64,000 nt of DNA, taken from G965212025 sp965215765. GTDB lineage: Bacteria > Pseudomonadota > Gammaproteobacteria > Poriferisulfidales > Oxydemutatoraceae. Positions 35,492 to 46,000 of this stretch are shown here, one piece after another. How positions within the stretch are numbered: position 1 is the stretch's first letter; the number at the start of each line of letters is the position of its first letter. The stretch lies in the NCBI GenBank assembly GCA_965215765.1, contig OZ244118.1, positions 1,674,001-1,738,000 of the forward strand. The letters run 5' to 3'. The notes beneath the pieces are model-generated. The model saw nothing but the letters and a program-made list of their open reading frames with translations. It was not told where the DNA came from and searched no databases. The translations under genes and the position numbers were made by a program.

Positions 35492-36217
35492 TCAACGGCC
35501 GGTTTCCAAAAAATCCCGAGCCGCCTCCAAGTCTGCCAAAGTGTCCACGCCGTGAGCTGATGTGTTTTCTACAATAAGGACGCGAAGGCCTTCACCATTT
35601 TCCAGGATTCTCATCTGTTCCAACCTTTCACGCTCCTCCAGAAATGAAACGGGCCAATTGACGTAGCGCCTTAACAGTGCGCAGCTATAAGCGTAGATTC
35701 CTAAATGACGCAGGCCAGAAAAACCCGGTTCACGGTTGTAAGGAATTGGCGAGCGGCTAAAGTACAAGGCGTTTTGGTATCGGTCGCAAACCACCTTCAC
35801 AACGTTGTCGCCCACGTTGGACTGGCTCTCAATTTTCACTGCCAGTGTGGCCGCCGCCGCATGGCCTCGTAGCATCTCTCCCGCTACTGCCGCAATGTGT
35901 TCGGGTGGCAGAAAGGGCTCATCTGCCTGCAGATTCACGACACAAACCTCATCCTTCCAATGCCGCAAATTTGCAGTGGCGGCAACCCGTTCTGTACCAC
36001 ATTTGCACTCACTGCCTGTCATGACAAAGTGCCCGCCAAAATCGCTCACGCAGTCCGCAATTTCCTCACTGTCCGTCGCCACAATCACCTCCTCTGCTCC
36101 ACTCCGCAAAGCGTTCTGGTAGCCGTGCCAAATCATGGGCTTGCCCCCCAAGTCACGCAACACTTTTCTTGGCAAGCGCGTTGAATCCAGACGCGCCGGT
36201 ATGACGACATGAAACAA
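35492..36217 (-). CDS. kdsB: CMP-Kdo synthetase
   Basis: 3-deoxy-manno-octulosonate cytidylyltransferase activates Kdo with CTP for LPS inner-core synthesis. The 241 residues show the nucleotide-binding start VVIPARLDSTRLPRKVLRDLGGKPMI (N-terminal PARxxSxRLPxK motif), the substrate loop CGTERVAA, NLQADEPFLPPEHI with the metal-binding Asp, and YFSRSPIPYNRE followed by HLGIYAYS. Downstream of trm112 with a 190-base gap holding a candidate promoter, so it can probably be transcribed separately. Confidence 0.94.
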   Translation of the reverse strand: MFHVVIPARLDSTRLPRKVLRDLGGKPMIWHGYQNALRSGAEEVIVATDSEEIADCVSDFGGHFVMTGSECKCGTERVAATANLRHWKDEVCVVNLQADEPFLPPEHIAAVAGEMLRGHAAAATLAVKIESQSNVGDNVVKVVCDRYQNALYFSRSPIPYNREPGFSGLRHLGIYAYSCALLRRYVNWPVSFLEERERLEQMRILENGEGLRVLIVENTSAHGVDTLADLEAARDFLETGR

Positions 36218-36278
36218 AAGCTTTGGGTCGGTGGCACTAATGGCTTGCCCCTCCCACTCTTATGGCAAGAAGACTTTC

Positions 36279-36307
36279 ATTATAAGCAGTTAATAACTGG
36301 CAGATAA
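36279..36307 (-). promoter_or_regulatory. Candidate kdsB promoter with an internal palindrome
   Basis: On the minus strand a consensus TATAAT (36279-36284) lies about 60 bases before the kdsB start, with a weak TTATCT at 17-base spacing as -35. A perfect 13-base palindrome CAGTTATTAACTG (36287-36299) occupies the spacer and could be an operator. A TTGACA at 36316-36321 is too far (31 bases) to pair with this -10. No regulator can be named. Confidence 0.4.
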
Positions 36308-36407
36308 AAGTATTTTGTCAATCGGGACATGGGCACCCGCCACCGGGAATGGCATAATTTTCACTGACAAGAATGCGTGAAAGTTCTGATCCTGGCAACC
36401 GTGTGAC

Positions 36408-36617
36408 TCAAGGGGAAGGTCTGAATCGCCGCCTCAAACGGTCATGCTCTTCCAGGCTAATGGTTCGCGCATCTTCTGCGAGCATGACCGGGATATCGTC
36501 TCGTATCGGATAGGCAAGGCGTGCAGGCAAAGAAATCAATTCCTGCCGTTCCTCATCGTATAGCAGAGGGCTCTTGGTTACGGGGCAGACCAGGATGTCC
36601 AGCAGTCTTTTATTCAC
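36408..36617 (-). CDS. Trm112/YcaR family small zinc-ribbon-like protein
   Basis: A 69-residue protein typical of the ORF between lpxK and kdsB in Gammaproteobacteria. It has MNKRLLDILVCPVTKSPL, LAYPIRDDIPVMLAEDAR; only one Cys is present in the first CxxC position (CPVT), as in E. coli YcaR. Its role in bacteria is not well established. It overlaps the lpxK stop by 8 bases, indicating co-translation. Confidence 0.9.
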   Translation of the reverse strand: MNKRLLDILVCPVTKSPLLYDEERQELISLPARLAYPIRDDIPVMLAEDARTISLEEHDRLRRRFRPSP

Positions 36618-37608
36618 AAACGCGATCTCCGGGAATATAACTTTTCAAAAGACCTAAGAATTTGTTTCTAAAGTCTTGTTCTAACTTGGCTTCTGTTTTT
36701 GCATACCAGAGGTCTCCTGAGAAGCCCAAGCATTTCATTGCATCTTTCTGCGTCATCACAACGGCCAAAGCCTTGCTGAAAACCAGGTCTTTCTGCCTGA
36801 AACGGTAATGATCAGGGAAAGCGTGCTGTATGCATTTGGCACCCAGTGTCGCAAGAGAACTGAAAAAAGTTTCGGGGTTGCCAATTGCTGCACAAGCGTG
36901 GATTTCCTGTCCTTCAAAAGCATCGGGCTTTAACTCTCGCCCACTTTTCAATTCCACAAAACCCGTGATTTGCAAATCCATTCGGTAGCAATTTTCCCAG
37001 TATGCACCTTTCACCACCATAAAATCCACAGTCCCTATTCTACTTAAAGGCTCCCTGAGTGGTCCTGCCGGCAACAGGCGTCCATTGCCAAAACCGCGTA
37101 TGCCGTCAACCATTAAAATCTCTATATGCCGGGGGAGTTTGCGGTGCTGTAGACCGTCGTCGGATATCACAACATCCACTTTGCTATTCTTGAACAAGTG
37201 CCAAGCCGCACGGAAGCGATCGCGGCAAATGGCGACCGGACAATCTGACTCAATGGCAAGCAGCACTGCCTCATCCCCGCAGTCAGAGGCCAAGTCCTGG
37301 CTGGAAACCAAACGCGCTTTGTGGTTATCCCCTCCTCCATAGCCCCGACTGATCACGCCAGGCCGAAAGCCGTTGTCTCGTAAAGTACGGGCGAGATAGA
37401 TTGCCATGGGCGTTTTCCCGGTTCCTCCTACCGTAAGATTGCCAACCACCACAACGGGAACCGGAAACGCAGCAGGCTTGGCCTCGAAGCGTTGCCTGAA
37501 TGAAAGCCCGAATTTGTATAAGCACGAAAGCGGACTGAAAACTCCACTGAGAGGGGAATCTCCATACCACAACCACTCTAAAAATCTCTGCGTGAGTGAC
37601 CTGTCCAC
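36610..37608 (-). CDS. lpxK: Tetraacyldisaccharide 4'-kinase LpxK
   Basis: Phosphorylates the 4' position of the lipid A disaccharide precursor at the inner membrane. The 332-residue protein has an N-terminal amphipathic/hydrophobic segment (FSPLSCLYKFGLSF), the P-loop VGNLTVGGTGKTP near 56-68, the SRGYGGG motif, DEAVLLA, and VISDDGLQHRKLPRHIEI with the catalytic Asp-His region. It starts 3 bases after the msbA stop, as is common. Confidence 0.94.
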   Translation of the reverse strand: MDRSLTQRFLEWLWYGDSPLSGVFSPLSCLYKFGLSFRQRFEAKPAAFPVPVVVVGNLTVGGTGKTPMAIYLARTLRDNGFRPGVISRGYGGGDNHKARLVSSQDLASDCGDEAVLLAIESDCPVAICRDRFRAAWHLFKNSKVDVVISDDGLQHRKLPRHIEILMVDGIRGFGNGRLLPAGPLREPLSRIGTVDFMVVKGAYWENCYRMDLQITGFVELKSGRELKPDAFEGQEIHACAAIGNPETFFSSLATLGAKCIQHAFPDHYRFRQKDLVFSKALAVVMTQKDAMKCLGFSGDLWYAKTEAKLEQDFRNKFLGLLKSYIPGDRVCE

Positions 37609-37611
37609 GAT

Positions 37612-39402
37612 TCAGGCGACACCATCTTCTGTGCTTCGCGCTGCGTACAGCTCGCTGTAGGCTCCACCCTCGCCCAGCAATTGCGAGTGAGTCCCCTGCT
37701 CAACAATTTTTCCGCCTTCCAAAACCACGACCACATCGGCTAGAACTGCAATATCGAAACGATGTGAAACGATAATGGTCGTACAGTTTTGTGATACTTC
37801 CACCAAGGTTTCCCTGACGTGATGCTCAGATATCGGATCCAGTGCCGAGGTGGCTTCGTCAAAGATCAGAATGGCTGCGCGCCTCAGCAGTGCACGCGCG
37901 ATTGCCACGCGCTGTCGTTGGCCGCCCGAAAGTTGCCAACCCTCTTTCCCCAGAACGGTGTCAAAACCTTGTGGCAGAGCATCCACAAACTCCGTAATGT
38001 GCGCCTTTTCCGCAGCTGCGTATATTTCTTCTCGCGAAACTGCCAGACCGTAACTGATGTTGTTCGCCAAAGTGTCACGCGCCAGGGTCGGGGATTGGGT
38101 CACGTAAGCAATACACGAGCGCAAAGATCGAAGTGGAAAAGTGGAAATATCCCGCCCGTCCACCAATATCTGTCCATGGGTCGGCCGATACAACGCTGGC
38201 ACCAGATTCGCCAAGCTGCTTTTTCCCGAACCAGACTTCCCGACCAAGGCAATCAGTGACTTTTTCCGAATTTCCAGATTGATATTTTGTAGGGCGGGCG
38301 GGGCATTTTTCTTGTACGAAAGGGACACATTCAAAAAATTGATACGTCCCTCCAGGTTCAGCTTTTCATCGCCACCCGGGCACTGTTCCACCGGGCTGTC
38401 CAAGATCTCGAAAACACTTCTGGCAGCAGTCAGACTTCTCGCAAAAGTAGCATTCAGCCTGGCAAGACTCCGGAGCGGTTTTATCAACAGCAAAACCGCG
38501 GTAAGAAAAGAAGCGAGTTCTCCGCTCGTCACCCCCGGAATCAAAGTCGTAGACGTGGTCACGTAAATGACCAGCGTCAATCCCAGCCCTCCCAACAGAG
38601 AAACCAGTGACACATTTGTCGCGTCAAAGAGCGCGAGGCGCAGATTCAAGCGAAAATTCCGAGCCAGCGTTTTCATAAAATTTGCCAGCCCCAGATTGCT
38701 TGAGCCATAAAGCTTTACCGCCTGATTGTCTTTCGCCAATTGACCAATATCGTCATTGAGCAGCCCCAGAGATGCCTGCGCTTTCAAATTGGCACGCCGA
38801 AAGTTTTTCAAGGCGACAATGCTCAACAGGACCATAAACGGTGAAAAGACGAGATAAATCAACGTCATTTGCCAGTTCAGATACATCATCCAGACAAGCA
38901 GACCCAACACGGAAAGCAAATCACGACTAAGTGTGGCGACTGCCAAGGCTCCAAATACAGCCGCATGATCCGTATTCACAGAAATCCTGTTCACCAGGTG
39001 CCCAGTGAGAACATTGTCAAAAAAAGATGCCGGCATATTTTGCAGGCGCTCGTACGCTTCCAGGCGCAATTGACGCACGATGCGGTGACCGACAGACGCG
39101 AGGTAATAGTTCCCCGAAATCCCGCCGACACCACGAAGCACCAAAAGAAGCAACAGCACACCCGGAATCCAGGCCACGCTCTGGCCGGGCTCGTGCAGAG
39201 AGAGCCCTTCATCCAGTAAAGGCTTGATGATCATTGCCAACCCTGCGTCGGTCGCCGCATAGCACGCCAAACCCGCCAAGGCGACCAACAACAGCCTGAG
39301 GTGGCGCATCGTATAGCGAAGCAGCCTTTCACCCACCTCCCAGTCCGTGCCGAGCTCCGGCCAGCCAGCATTCGTCGTGATATTTTTGTTTTCGAGATCC
39401 AT
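37612..39402 (-). CDS. msbA: Lipid A flippase MsbA (ABC transporter)
   Basis: A half-transporter of 596 residues that flips core-lipid A across the inner membrane. Six membrane helices in the first ~335 residues are followed by an ATPase domain with ALVGKSGSGKSSL (Walker A, about 390), YVTQSPTLARDT (Q-loop), LSGGQRQRVAIARAL (signature) and AAILIFDEATSALD (Walker B), then IVSHR (H-loop). Position between comEC and lpxK supports MsbA over other ABC exporters. Confidence 0.94.
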   Translation of the reverse strand: MDLENKNITTNAGWPELGTDWEVGERLLRYTMRHLRLLLVALAGLACYAATDAGLAMIIKPLLDEGLSLHEPGQSVAWIPGVLLLLLVLRGVGGISGNYYLASVGHRIVRQLRLEAYERLQNMPASFFDNVLTGHLVNRISVNTDHAAVFGALAVATLSRDLLSVLGLLVWMMYLNWQMTLIYLVFSPFMVLLSIVALKNFRRANLKAQASLGLLNDDIGQLAKDNQAVKLYGSSNLGLANFMKTLARNFRLNLRLALFDATNVSLVSLLGGLGLTLVIYVTTSTTLIPGVTSGELASFLTAVLLLIKPLRSLARLNATFARSLTAARSVFEILDSPVEQCPGGDEKLNLEGRINFLNVSLSYKKNAPPALQNINLEIRKKSLIALVGKSGSGKSSLANLVPALYRPTHGQILVDGRDISTFPLRSLRSCIAYVTQSPTLARDTLANNISYGLAVSREEIYAAAEKAHITEFVDALPQGFDTVLGKEGWQLSGGQRQRVAIARALLRRAAILIFDEATSALDPISEHHVRETLVEVSQNCTTIIVSHRFDIAVLADVVVVLEGGKIVEQGTHSQLLGEGGAYSELYAARSTEDGVA

Positions 39403-39462
39403 ATTGGCTGCACAGGACGTGCGCTGCCTAAAGTATAAGCCCTTTGGCGATATGCCTGACGC

Positions 39463-41859
39463 TCACTGAGCTGAGGCGTGGTTGCCTGAAGGTGCTTGCT
39501 CGACAGCTTTGCAATCCAGAATCCTTGGCAAATCCCTTGAACGACTTTTTTGCTTCCAATATTTGCTCGAGTCCGCACGATGCATAAGCTTTACCTCCAG
39601 AGCCCCTGCCCTTGGGAAGAAGAGACCCAAAGCCCCGGTATCAGCCGTATTGAACACTGGGACATTTCGCTTCTCATAGCGTTCCAGGACTTTCTTTTTG
39701 GGGAAACGAAAGCGATTTTTATAGCCGGTAGTCACAACTGCCGCGCAGGGAACGACCGCTGCGATAAAGTTTTCGCTCGATGAAGTCAGGCTGCCGTGGT
39801 GCGGTATCAACAGCACCGAACTTTCCAGCCTTTTCGCCGCGGTTTTCAACATGAACTCTTCAGCCGAGCGCTCAATGTCGCCTGTCAAAAGCAGCGAGTT
39901 CTCCTGTGTGCTGACCTGTAACACGCAGGATGCGTTGTTGCCAGAGAAGCCAGACTGACCAAGCGGTGGGTGTAAAAACTCGAAGCGGACTCCGTCAGCC
40001 TGCCAAAATTTGCCTGCGTGGCATGATTCAAAGCCGCTTCTCTGCAAAGCAAGGTCGGAAGAAAACCGCCTGACGATCTTGATGTTTGCTCCCTGCAGCT
40101 TGTTCAAGCCACCGGCATGGTCATTGTCACCATGCGAAACCACCAAGACATCCAAGCGGTCAATACGGCTGCGTCTCAAATACGGCAACAAGCTATGCGC
40201 AAGAGGAACAAATCCCGGCTCACGACCCGGCCCTGTATCAAAAAGAACATGGTGCTTAGGGGTGCTGACGAGCACGGAAAGACCCTGTCCAACATCAAAA
40301 AACAAGGCGCGAAACGAACCCGGGGGTATGGCGTGAGTCTCGGAACGGTTAAACGCCACCAGACACAGAAGTGCCACGAACAAGAATCCGTACTGAGTGC
40401 GAATGAAAGGAAGCGTCAGAAAAGCCACCATCATCAGCGCCAATGCCCAGACCGGCGGCTCAAGAAACCAGTAGAAGCCGGGAATTTCAATCAGCCAACC
40501 GCTAAACTGCCAGAAGACTTCCAGAAATTGCCCTGCGAGATCGGCGAAAAACTTGCCTCCAGCGTGCCAAAAATTGGCGCATAACAAAGCAAGCAAGGCA
40601 CAAGGAAGCACCAAAAAACTCATGAACGGTATGGCAAATGCGTTGGCAATCGGCGCACCAACCACCAAGAGCGCGAAAAAATACAAGGTCAACGGAGTCA
40701 GTGCCAAAGCCAGGTAAAGCTGCAGCCCAGCCCAACGCCACACCCGGTTTGTGTAACGAACACCATTCAGCCACGCACAAGTGGTTGCCAGCGCGCCAAA
40801 GGAAAGACAGAAAGACGCCGACAAAGTACTCAAAGGATCCAGCACCAAGACCAGAAAAAGCGCCAGACAAAGCGTATTGGTCAAAATGCTTCTCCTGAAA
40901 AACAGGGCACAGAACACAAAACACGCCAACATCACCAAAGCACGCTGTGTCGGAATGGAAAACTCGGCCAGCCAGGAATAAAAAAATGCGACCAGCAAAG
41001 CCAGTAGCAATGCGACAGGTCTGGCGGCAATTTCCCGTGGATTGGGAATGACCCGCAAACCGATAAACAGCAACAAGGCGTAGACCAGCCCAAAAATTAA
41101 CGAAATGTGCAAGCCGGAAATGGCGAACAGATGCGCTGTCCCGCTGAACCTTAAACGCTCCCATTGCGTAGCACTCATGTAGCCACGTTCACCAAAGGTC
41201 AGTGCCAGAATCGGACCTTTCTGCGCTTCCGGCACAAGGCTTTCCAACTTCTCAAAGATCTTGAACCGCAAGGCTTCCGGATCCCGCAGCGGATCAGCCG
41301 GCGTGATCAAACGCAGGCTGCGAACATAACCGCTCGCTCCGATCCCTTTGGCAAACAGGTGCGCCTCATAGTCAAAACCTCCCGGATTGCTGTGACCGCC
41401 AGGTTTTTTCAGGCGTATGACACCACTGAAGACATCTCCTGGAACCAAATTTCTCGTCGGGTAAGTCTTTTTAAGGTTGTAAACTCGAAGATTGACGGCT
41501 TCGGGCAGAGAAGGCGGAGACAGAATGCGAGCACTGAAGCGAAGCTGATTGCCGTTCTGGATCGGGATGCTTGCCACTTTCAGCGTGACCTGCAAATCCC
41601 GCTGCTCATCGGCCGTTGCCAAGACGCGATCCAACGCGCTGTGTGCCGCCAGCAACGCCCACAAAAATCCTGCCACCAAGCTGCACAAACTGCAGCCAAG
41701 TCGGTGACGGCTGAACATGCCGACCGCCAAGGGAGCAAGAAAAAACCAGTATTGACCGGGAAGCTCTGTCTGCACTTGCAACAAAAAATTGCCAAGCAGA
41801 AAAAAAATACTGGTACAGACCATGGACAGTGGCACCGCAGGTGTAAGTGAGAAGCCCAT
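39463..41859 (-). CDS. comEC: DNA internalisation competence protein ComEC/Rec2
   Basis: About 798 residues from MGFSLTPAVPLSMV; a start 21 codons upstream (41922) is possible. N-terminal DUF4131-like and OB-like segment, the polytopic Competence domain in the middle (LFAISGLHISLIFGLVYALL and many helices), and a C-terminal metallo-beta-lactamase-like domain with VLFDTGPGREPGF, VVSHGDNDHAGG and LLIPHHGS. ComEC forms the inner-membrane channel for single-stranded DNA uptake. It is full length, so natural transformation is possible, but no other competence gene is in the window. Adjacent msbA is typical for Gammaproteobacteria. Confidence 0.92.
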   Translation of the reverse strand: MGFSLTPAVPLSMVCTSIFFLLGNFLLQVQTELPGQYWFFLAPLAVGMFSRHRLGCSLCSLVAGFLWALLAAHSALDRVLATADEQRDLQVTLKVASIPIQNGNQLRFSARILSPPSLPEAVNLRVYNLKKTYPTRNLVPGDVFSGVIRLKKPGGHSNPGGFDYEAHLFAKGIGASGYVRSLRLITPADPLRDPEALRFKIFEKLESLVPEAQKGPILALTFGERGYMSATQWERLRFSGTAHLFAISGLHISLIFGLVYALLLFIGLRVIPNPREIAARPVALLLALLVAFFYSWLAEFSIPTQRALVMLACFVFCALFFRRSILTNTLCLALFLVLVLDPLSTLSASFCLSFGALATTCAWLNGVRYTNRVWRWAGLQLYLALALTPLTLYFFALLVVGAPIANAFAIPFMSFLVLPCALLALLCANFWHAGGKFFADLAGQFLEVFWQFSGWLIEIPGFYWFLEPPVWALALMMVAFLTLPFIRTQYGFLFVALLCLVAFNRSETHAIPPGSFRALFFDVGQGLSVLVSTPKHHVLFDTGPGREPGFVPLAHSLLPYLRRSRIDRLDVLVVSHGDNDHAGGLNKLQGANIKIVRRFSSDLALQRSGFESCHAGKFWQADGVRFEFLHPPLGQSGFSGNNASCVLQVSTQENSLLLTGDIERSAEEFMLKTAAKRLESSVLLIPHHGSLTSSSENFIAAVVPCAAVVTTGYKNRFRFPKKKVLERYEKRNVPVFNTADTGALGLFFPRAGALEVKLMHRADSSKYWKQKSRSRDLPRILDCKAVEQAPSGNHASAQ

Positions 41860-42553
41860 GTTCGCCGAACAAAAACAAAGCCAAGCCCTCGGCGGGATTG
41901 GTGGTGGATAACTCCTGCCCAAGCGTCAACTCAAGACCCTCTTCTGGCACAGAAACCAAAATGTCGCGTGTATTGCTGCCCCTGAAAAACGAGAGGGCTT
42001 TGATGCCATCTACAGACAAACCAGACTCTTGAAAGCAGAAGTGGGTAGAACGCACAAGCCAGTGAACGGCTTAATCGCACCTGACCGGCGATATGTCAGG
42101 AGCGCGTTGGTCTTTTCGAAATTACCGGGAAATCATGGCGCGTCTTGCGACAGAACGCTTCATCAAGGCGAGGCATTCACCACCTTCGCGAGAATCTGTT
42201 GCGTCCATCTCGCGCTGTGCTTGCAGATCAGTCTGGTTTGGGGGGAAAGCAAAGCCGGGCAGCCGCTGCCTGTGGCCATAAGGAATCGAGTCAATCAGAG
42301 ATGATTTTTTCTGCTACTGGCGGGCAAAGCAGGAAATCGCCTGCGAAAAATGCCGTCAACCCGGCCTTGAACCGAGTTGTGAACCCAACCGCACTCACGC
42401 AGTGCATACGAATGCCCCCTCGGCAGACCAGATCACGATTGAAGCCGGAGCAATGCTGCCTTCAAAAAACAGGCTCCAGGTGCTTGCGGCGCATGCAGAA
42501 TAATCCCGACTCGCCGGGAGCTTTGTTTGCCCGTCCCCGTCTGCTGCAGCTGT
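41860..42553. other. Non-coding or decayed stretch upstream of comEC
   Basis: No gene can be supported. On the minus strand 41860-42055 stays open and reads protein-like (SVDGIKALSFFRGSNTRD, VPEEGLELTLGQEL) but the same frame then runs out of frame through the comEC start, so it could be the remnant of an upstream gene. Plus-strand frames here have an unnatural composition. The comEC promoter should lie in this region. Confidence 0.35.
42504..42519 (-). terminator. Weak terminator candidate after the small ORF
   Basis: On the minus strand TCCCG-gcgagt-CGGGA forms a 5-bp stem followed by TTATTC, about 35 bases after the stop of the small ORF at 42554. The stem is short and the T-tract broken, so this is only a possibility. 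Confidence 0.25.
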
Positions 42554-42832
42554 CTACCGTACTGCACCGCCAAGAAATACCCGAAACCGAAGACGCATTG
42601 AGTCTGCTGGTTGGCGCACCACTTCGATGGCAACCTCATCCCGTAGCATCTGGCCTGTCTCAATCACCCTGATTGTGAACAATGCTTCATTGAGCTCTTC
42701 AGAAACATACAGGATCACCGTCATGCGTTGTGTGCTTTCGGCCACCTCACGCAATTCCCCATCCTGAGCACGAAACCTGATCTCGGCATCTCTGCATGCC
42801 AGTAACTTGGATGCACAACCAGCCAATCTCAT
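42554..42832 (-). CDS. Small ORF (92 residues) ending in the same tail as the FN3 proteins
   Basis: Unrecognised. The start MRLAGCASKLLACRD is followed by a beta-rich segment (MTVILYVSEELNEALFTIRVIE) and the C-terminus DSMRLRFRVFLGGAVR, which closely resembles the terminal DSVRLRLRGYLGGAVR of the two large FN3 proteins. It stands 173 bases after the stop of the giant FN3 gene, at exactly the same spacing as its copy after the second FN3 gene. The LAGC resembles a lipobox but no hydrophobic signal precedes it. It may be the remaining 3' end of a further FN3-type gene rather than an independent gene. Confidence 0.5.
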   Translation of the reverse strand: MRLAGCASKLLACRDAEIRFRAQDGELREVAESTQRMTVILYVSEELNEALFTIRVIETGQMLRDEVAIEVVRQPADSMRLRFRVFLGGAVR

Positions 42833-43005
42833 GGCCTCACTCGAAACCTCAACTGGCTTTTAGCCAAGAATTTGAGTCAGCCTCTGCCGGCGGTGCTCAT
42901 CCCCTGTTGAAAGAAACTGTAAAACCAATCCCTGAACCGGTTCCAAAACATAAGCCCGTACGTGCCTGAAAAACCTCTGCCCGAAACGAGACCGACCATA
43001 GACAA

Positions 43006-46000
43006 CTAACGAACCGCGCCACCGAGATATCCGCGCAAGCGCAACCTTACGCTGTCGGTTGGAGATGTACCTTCTGTCATAAACCCTCCCTCAATCGCGC
43101 CACCTGCTCCCACCGCATTTTGTACAAATACCCTTACCTTATATTGAGTCCCCGCCTCAAGGTCAAGGCCGACAAAATCAAATGTCTCTGACGTTGAGGT
43201 TGTCTCCTTAACCATACTGACAATCACTGTGTCACTGCCATCAATAACATTGACAACATAAGCAAATTTCAGATCATCCCCATCGACTGTAGAGCCATAG
43301 TCAGGATCCGTTGTCCCCCTGCCGTAGCCATCGTTGTCGGGACCTATGACCGTCACCTGTACTGTGGTGGTTCCCATCACTGTAGCAGTAACAGATGTTG
43401 GCGTGCCCGGAACATTCAGAAGAAAAAATGTACCGTTGGACAGGTTCCCGACACCTTCAGCATTGACTGCCTGCACCGAATAAGAAATTGCGGCTCCACC
43501 CTGAAAGATGCTGCGTAACGCCGTGAGGTCAACGACATACATCGTAGTAGAACCCAACTGTATCGGCGTACCACCACCGACTGTCACCTCATACGCCGTT
43601 ATGGTGGAGCCACCATCGTATGGCACTGTCCAACTCAACGCCAAACTCTGCGTGCTCTCCCGAACCGGAACCAAAAGTGTCGGTGTCCCGGGCTTCACGG
43701 CATTTGTCGCAAATACACTCTCAAGCGCATCGCCTTCTCCAATCGCGTTTCTTGCAGTTGACACTATCCGATATTGAGTCCCCGGCTCAAGGTCAAGGCC
43801 GGCAAAATCAAATACCACCGACGCTTCGGTAGTGGTTCTGGTCATACTCGAAACTATTTGATCGCCACTAAGAATGCTGACCTTATAGGCAAGCTCCAAT
43901 GCAACCCTGTCATCAACAATAGAACCGTAGGTGGTGGTATCCGTCGCCTTCCTGCCGTAACCATCGTTGTCTGGGGCACCTACCGTCACCTGTACTGCGG
44001 TGGTTCCTGTCTCTGTAGCCGCAATAGATGTTGGCGTGCCCGGGACATCCAGGAGAGTAAATTCACCGGCAGACAGATTCCCGCCACCCACAGAATTATC
44101 TGCCCGCACAGAATAAGAAATTGCGTCCCCACCCTGAAAACCTTTGCGTAAAGCCGTGGGATCAACGACATATCTCGTAGTGGCACTCAGCCGTACCAGG
44201 GCATCACCGCCGACTGTCACCACATACGTCGTAATGGCGGAGCCACCATCGTCGGGTGCTGTCCAACTCAGCACCAGGCTCTGTGTGGTCTTCCAAACCG
44301 GAACCAAAAGTGTCGGTGTCCCGGGCTTCACGGCACGGGTTGTAAATGCACTTTCAAGCTCGCCACCCGCTCCCACCGCGTTTCTTGCAGATGTCACTAT
44401 CCGATATTGAGTCCACGGCTCAAGGTCAAGGCCGGTAAAATCAAACACCACCGACGTTGAAGTTGTCCCACTGACCATACTTGCAATCTCTTTGCCACTA
44501 CCACCGATAACGCTGACAACATAGGCAAACTCCAGATCCACCATATCAACTTGAGAACCGTAGGTGGTAGTGTTCGTTGCCTTCCTGCCATAACCATCGT
44601 TGTCGGGGGCACCAACCGTCACCCGCACGGTGTTGGCCCCTATCTCTGAAACTGTAACGGTTGTTGGCGTACCGGGAATATCCAGGAGAGTAAATTCACC
44701 GGCAGACAGATTCCCGCCACCCACAGAATTATCTGCCCGCACCGAATAAGAAATTGCGGCCCCACCCGTATAGCCGCTGCGTAAAGCCGTGGGGTCAACG
44801 ACATACATCGTAGTAGAACCTAACTGTATCGGCGCATCACCGCCGACTGTCACCACATACGCCGTTATGGCGGAGCCACCATCGTCTGGTGCTGTCCAAC
44901 TCAACGCCAAACTCTGCGTGGTCTTCCAAACCGGTTCCAAAAGTACCGGTGTCCCGGGCTTCACGGCACGGGTTGTAAATGCACTTTCAAGCGCATCGCC
45001 TTTTCCAACCGCGTTTCTTGCAAATGTCACTATCCGATATTGAATCCCCGGCTCAAGCCCACCCAAGACAAGTGACACTGACGTCGAACGTGTCTGCTTA
45101 ACCGTGCTGGCAATCTCTTTGCCACTGCCATCGATAACGCTGACAACGTAAGCAAAATTTAGTGCAATCTCATCGACTTTAGAGCCGTAGTCAGTTTCCG
45201 TTGTCCCCCTGCCGTAACCATCGTTGTCGGGGGCGTTGACTGTCAGCCGCACGGTGTTGACCCCTGTCTCTGAAACCGTAACAGTTGTTGGCGTACCAGG
45301 AACATCCAGGAGAGTAAATTTACCGGCAGACGGATCCCCGTCACCTTCGGCATTGACTGCCCGCACCGAATAAGAGATTGCGACCCCACCCTGAAAGTCT
45401 TTGCGTAAAATCGTGGGATCAACAACATGCCTTGTGGTAGTGCCCAGTCGTACCGGCGCATTACCGCCGCCGGTTACCATATACGCCGTTATGTCGGAGC
45501 CACCATCGTATGGCACTGTCCAACTCAGCACCAAGCTCTGCGTGGTCTTCCAAACCGGTTCCAAAAGTACCGGTGTCCCGGGCTTCACAGCACGGGTTGT
45601 AAATGCACTTTCAAGCACATCGCCTTTTCCAACCGCGTTTCTTGCGAATGTCACTATCCGATATTGAGTCCCCGGCTCAAGCCCACCCAAGACAAGTGAC
45701 ACCGACGTCGAACGTGTCTGCTTAACCGTGCTGGCAATCTCTTTGCCACTGCCATCAATAACGCTGACAACGTAAGCAAAATTTAGTGCAATCTCATCGA
45801 CTTTAGAGCCGTAGTCAGTTTCCGTTGTCCCCCTGCCATAACCATCGTTGTCGGGGGCGTTGACTGTCACCCGCACGGTGTTGACACCTATCTCTGAAGC
45901 TGAAACAACTGTTGGCGTAGCCGGAACATTCAGAAGAACAAATGTACCGGTGGACAGGTTCCCGTCACCTACAGCATTGACTGCCCGCACCGAATAAGAG

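Noticed and set aside
41606..42055. 149-residue minus-strand ORF overlapping the comEC start
   Set aside because: It runs through comEC coding sequence in another frame; its first part might be a gene remnant but no family is recognisable.
42145..42672. 175-residue plus-strand ORF upstream of comEC
   Set aside because: Arg/Ser/Pro-rich composition with no domain, overlaps the small minus-strand ORF, and no convincing ribosome site.
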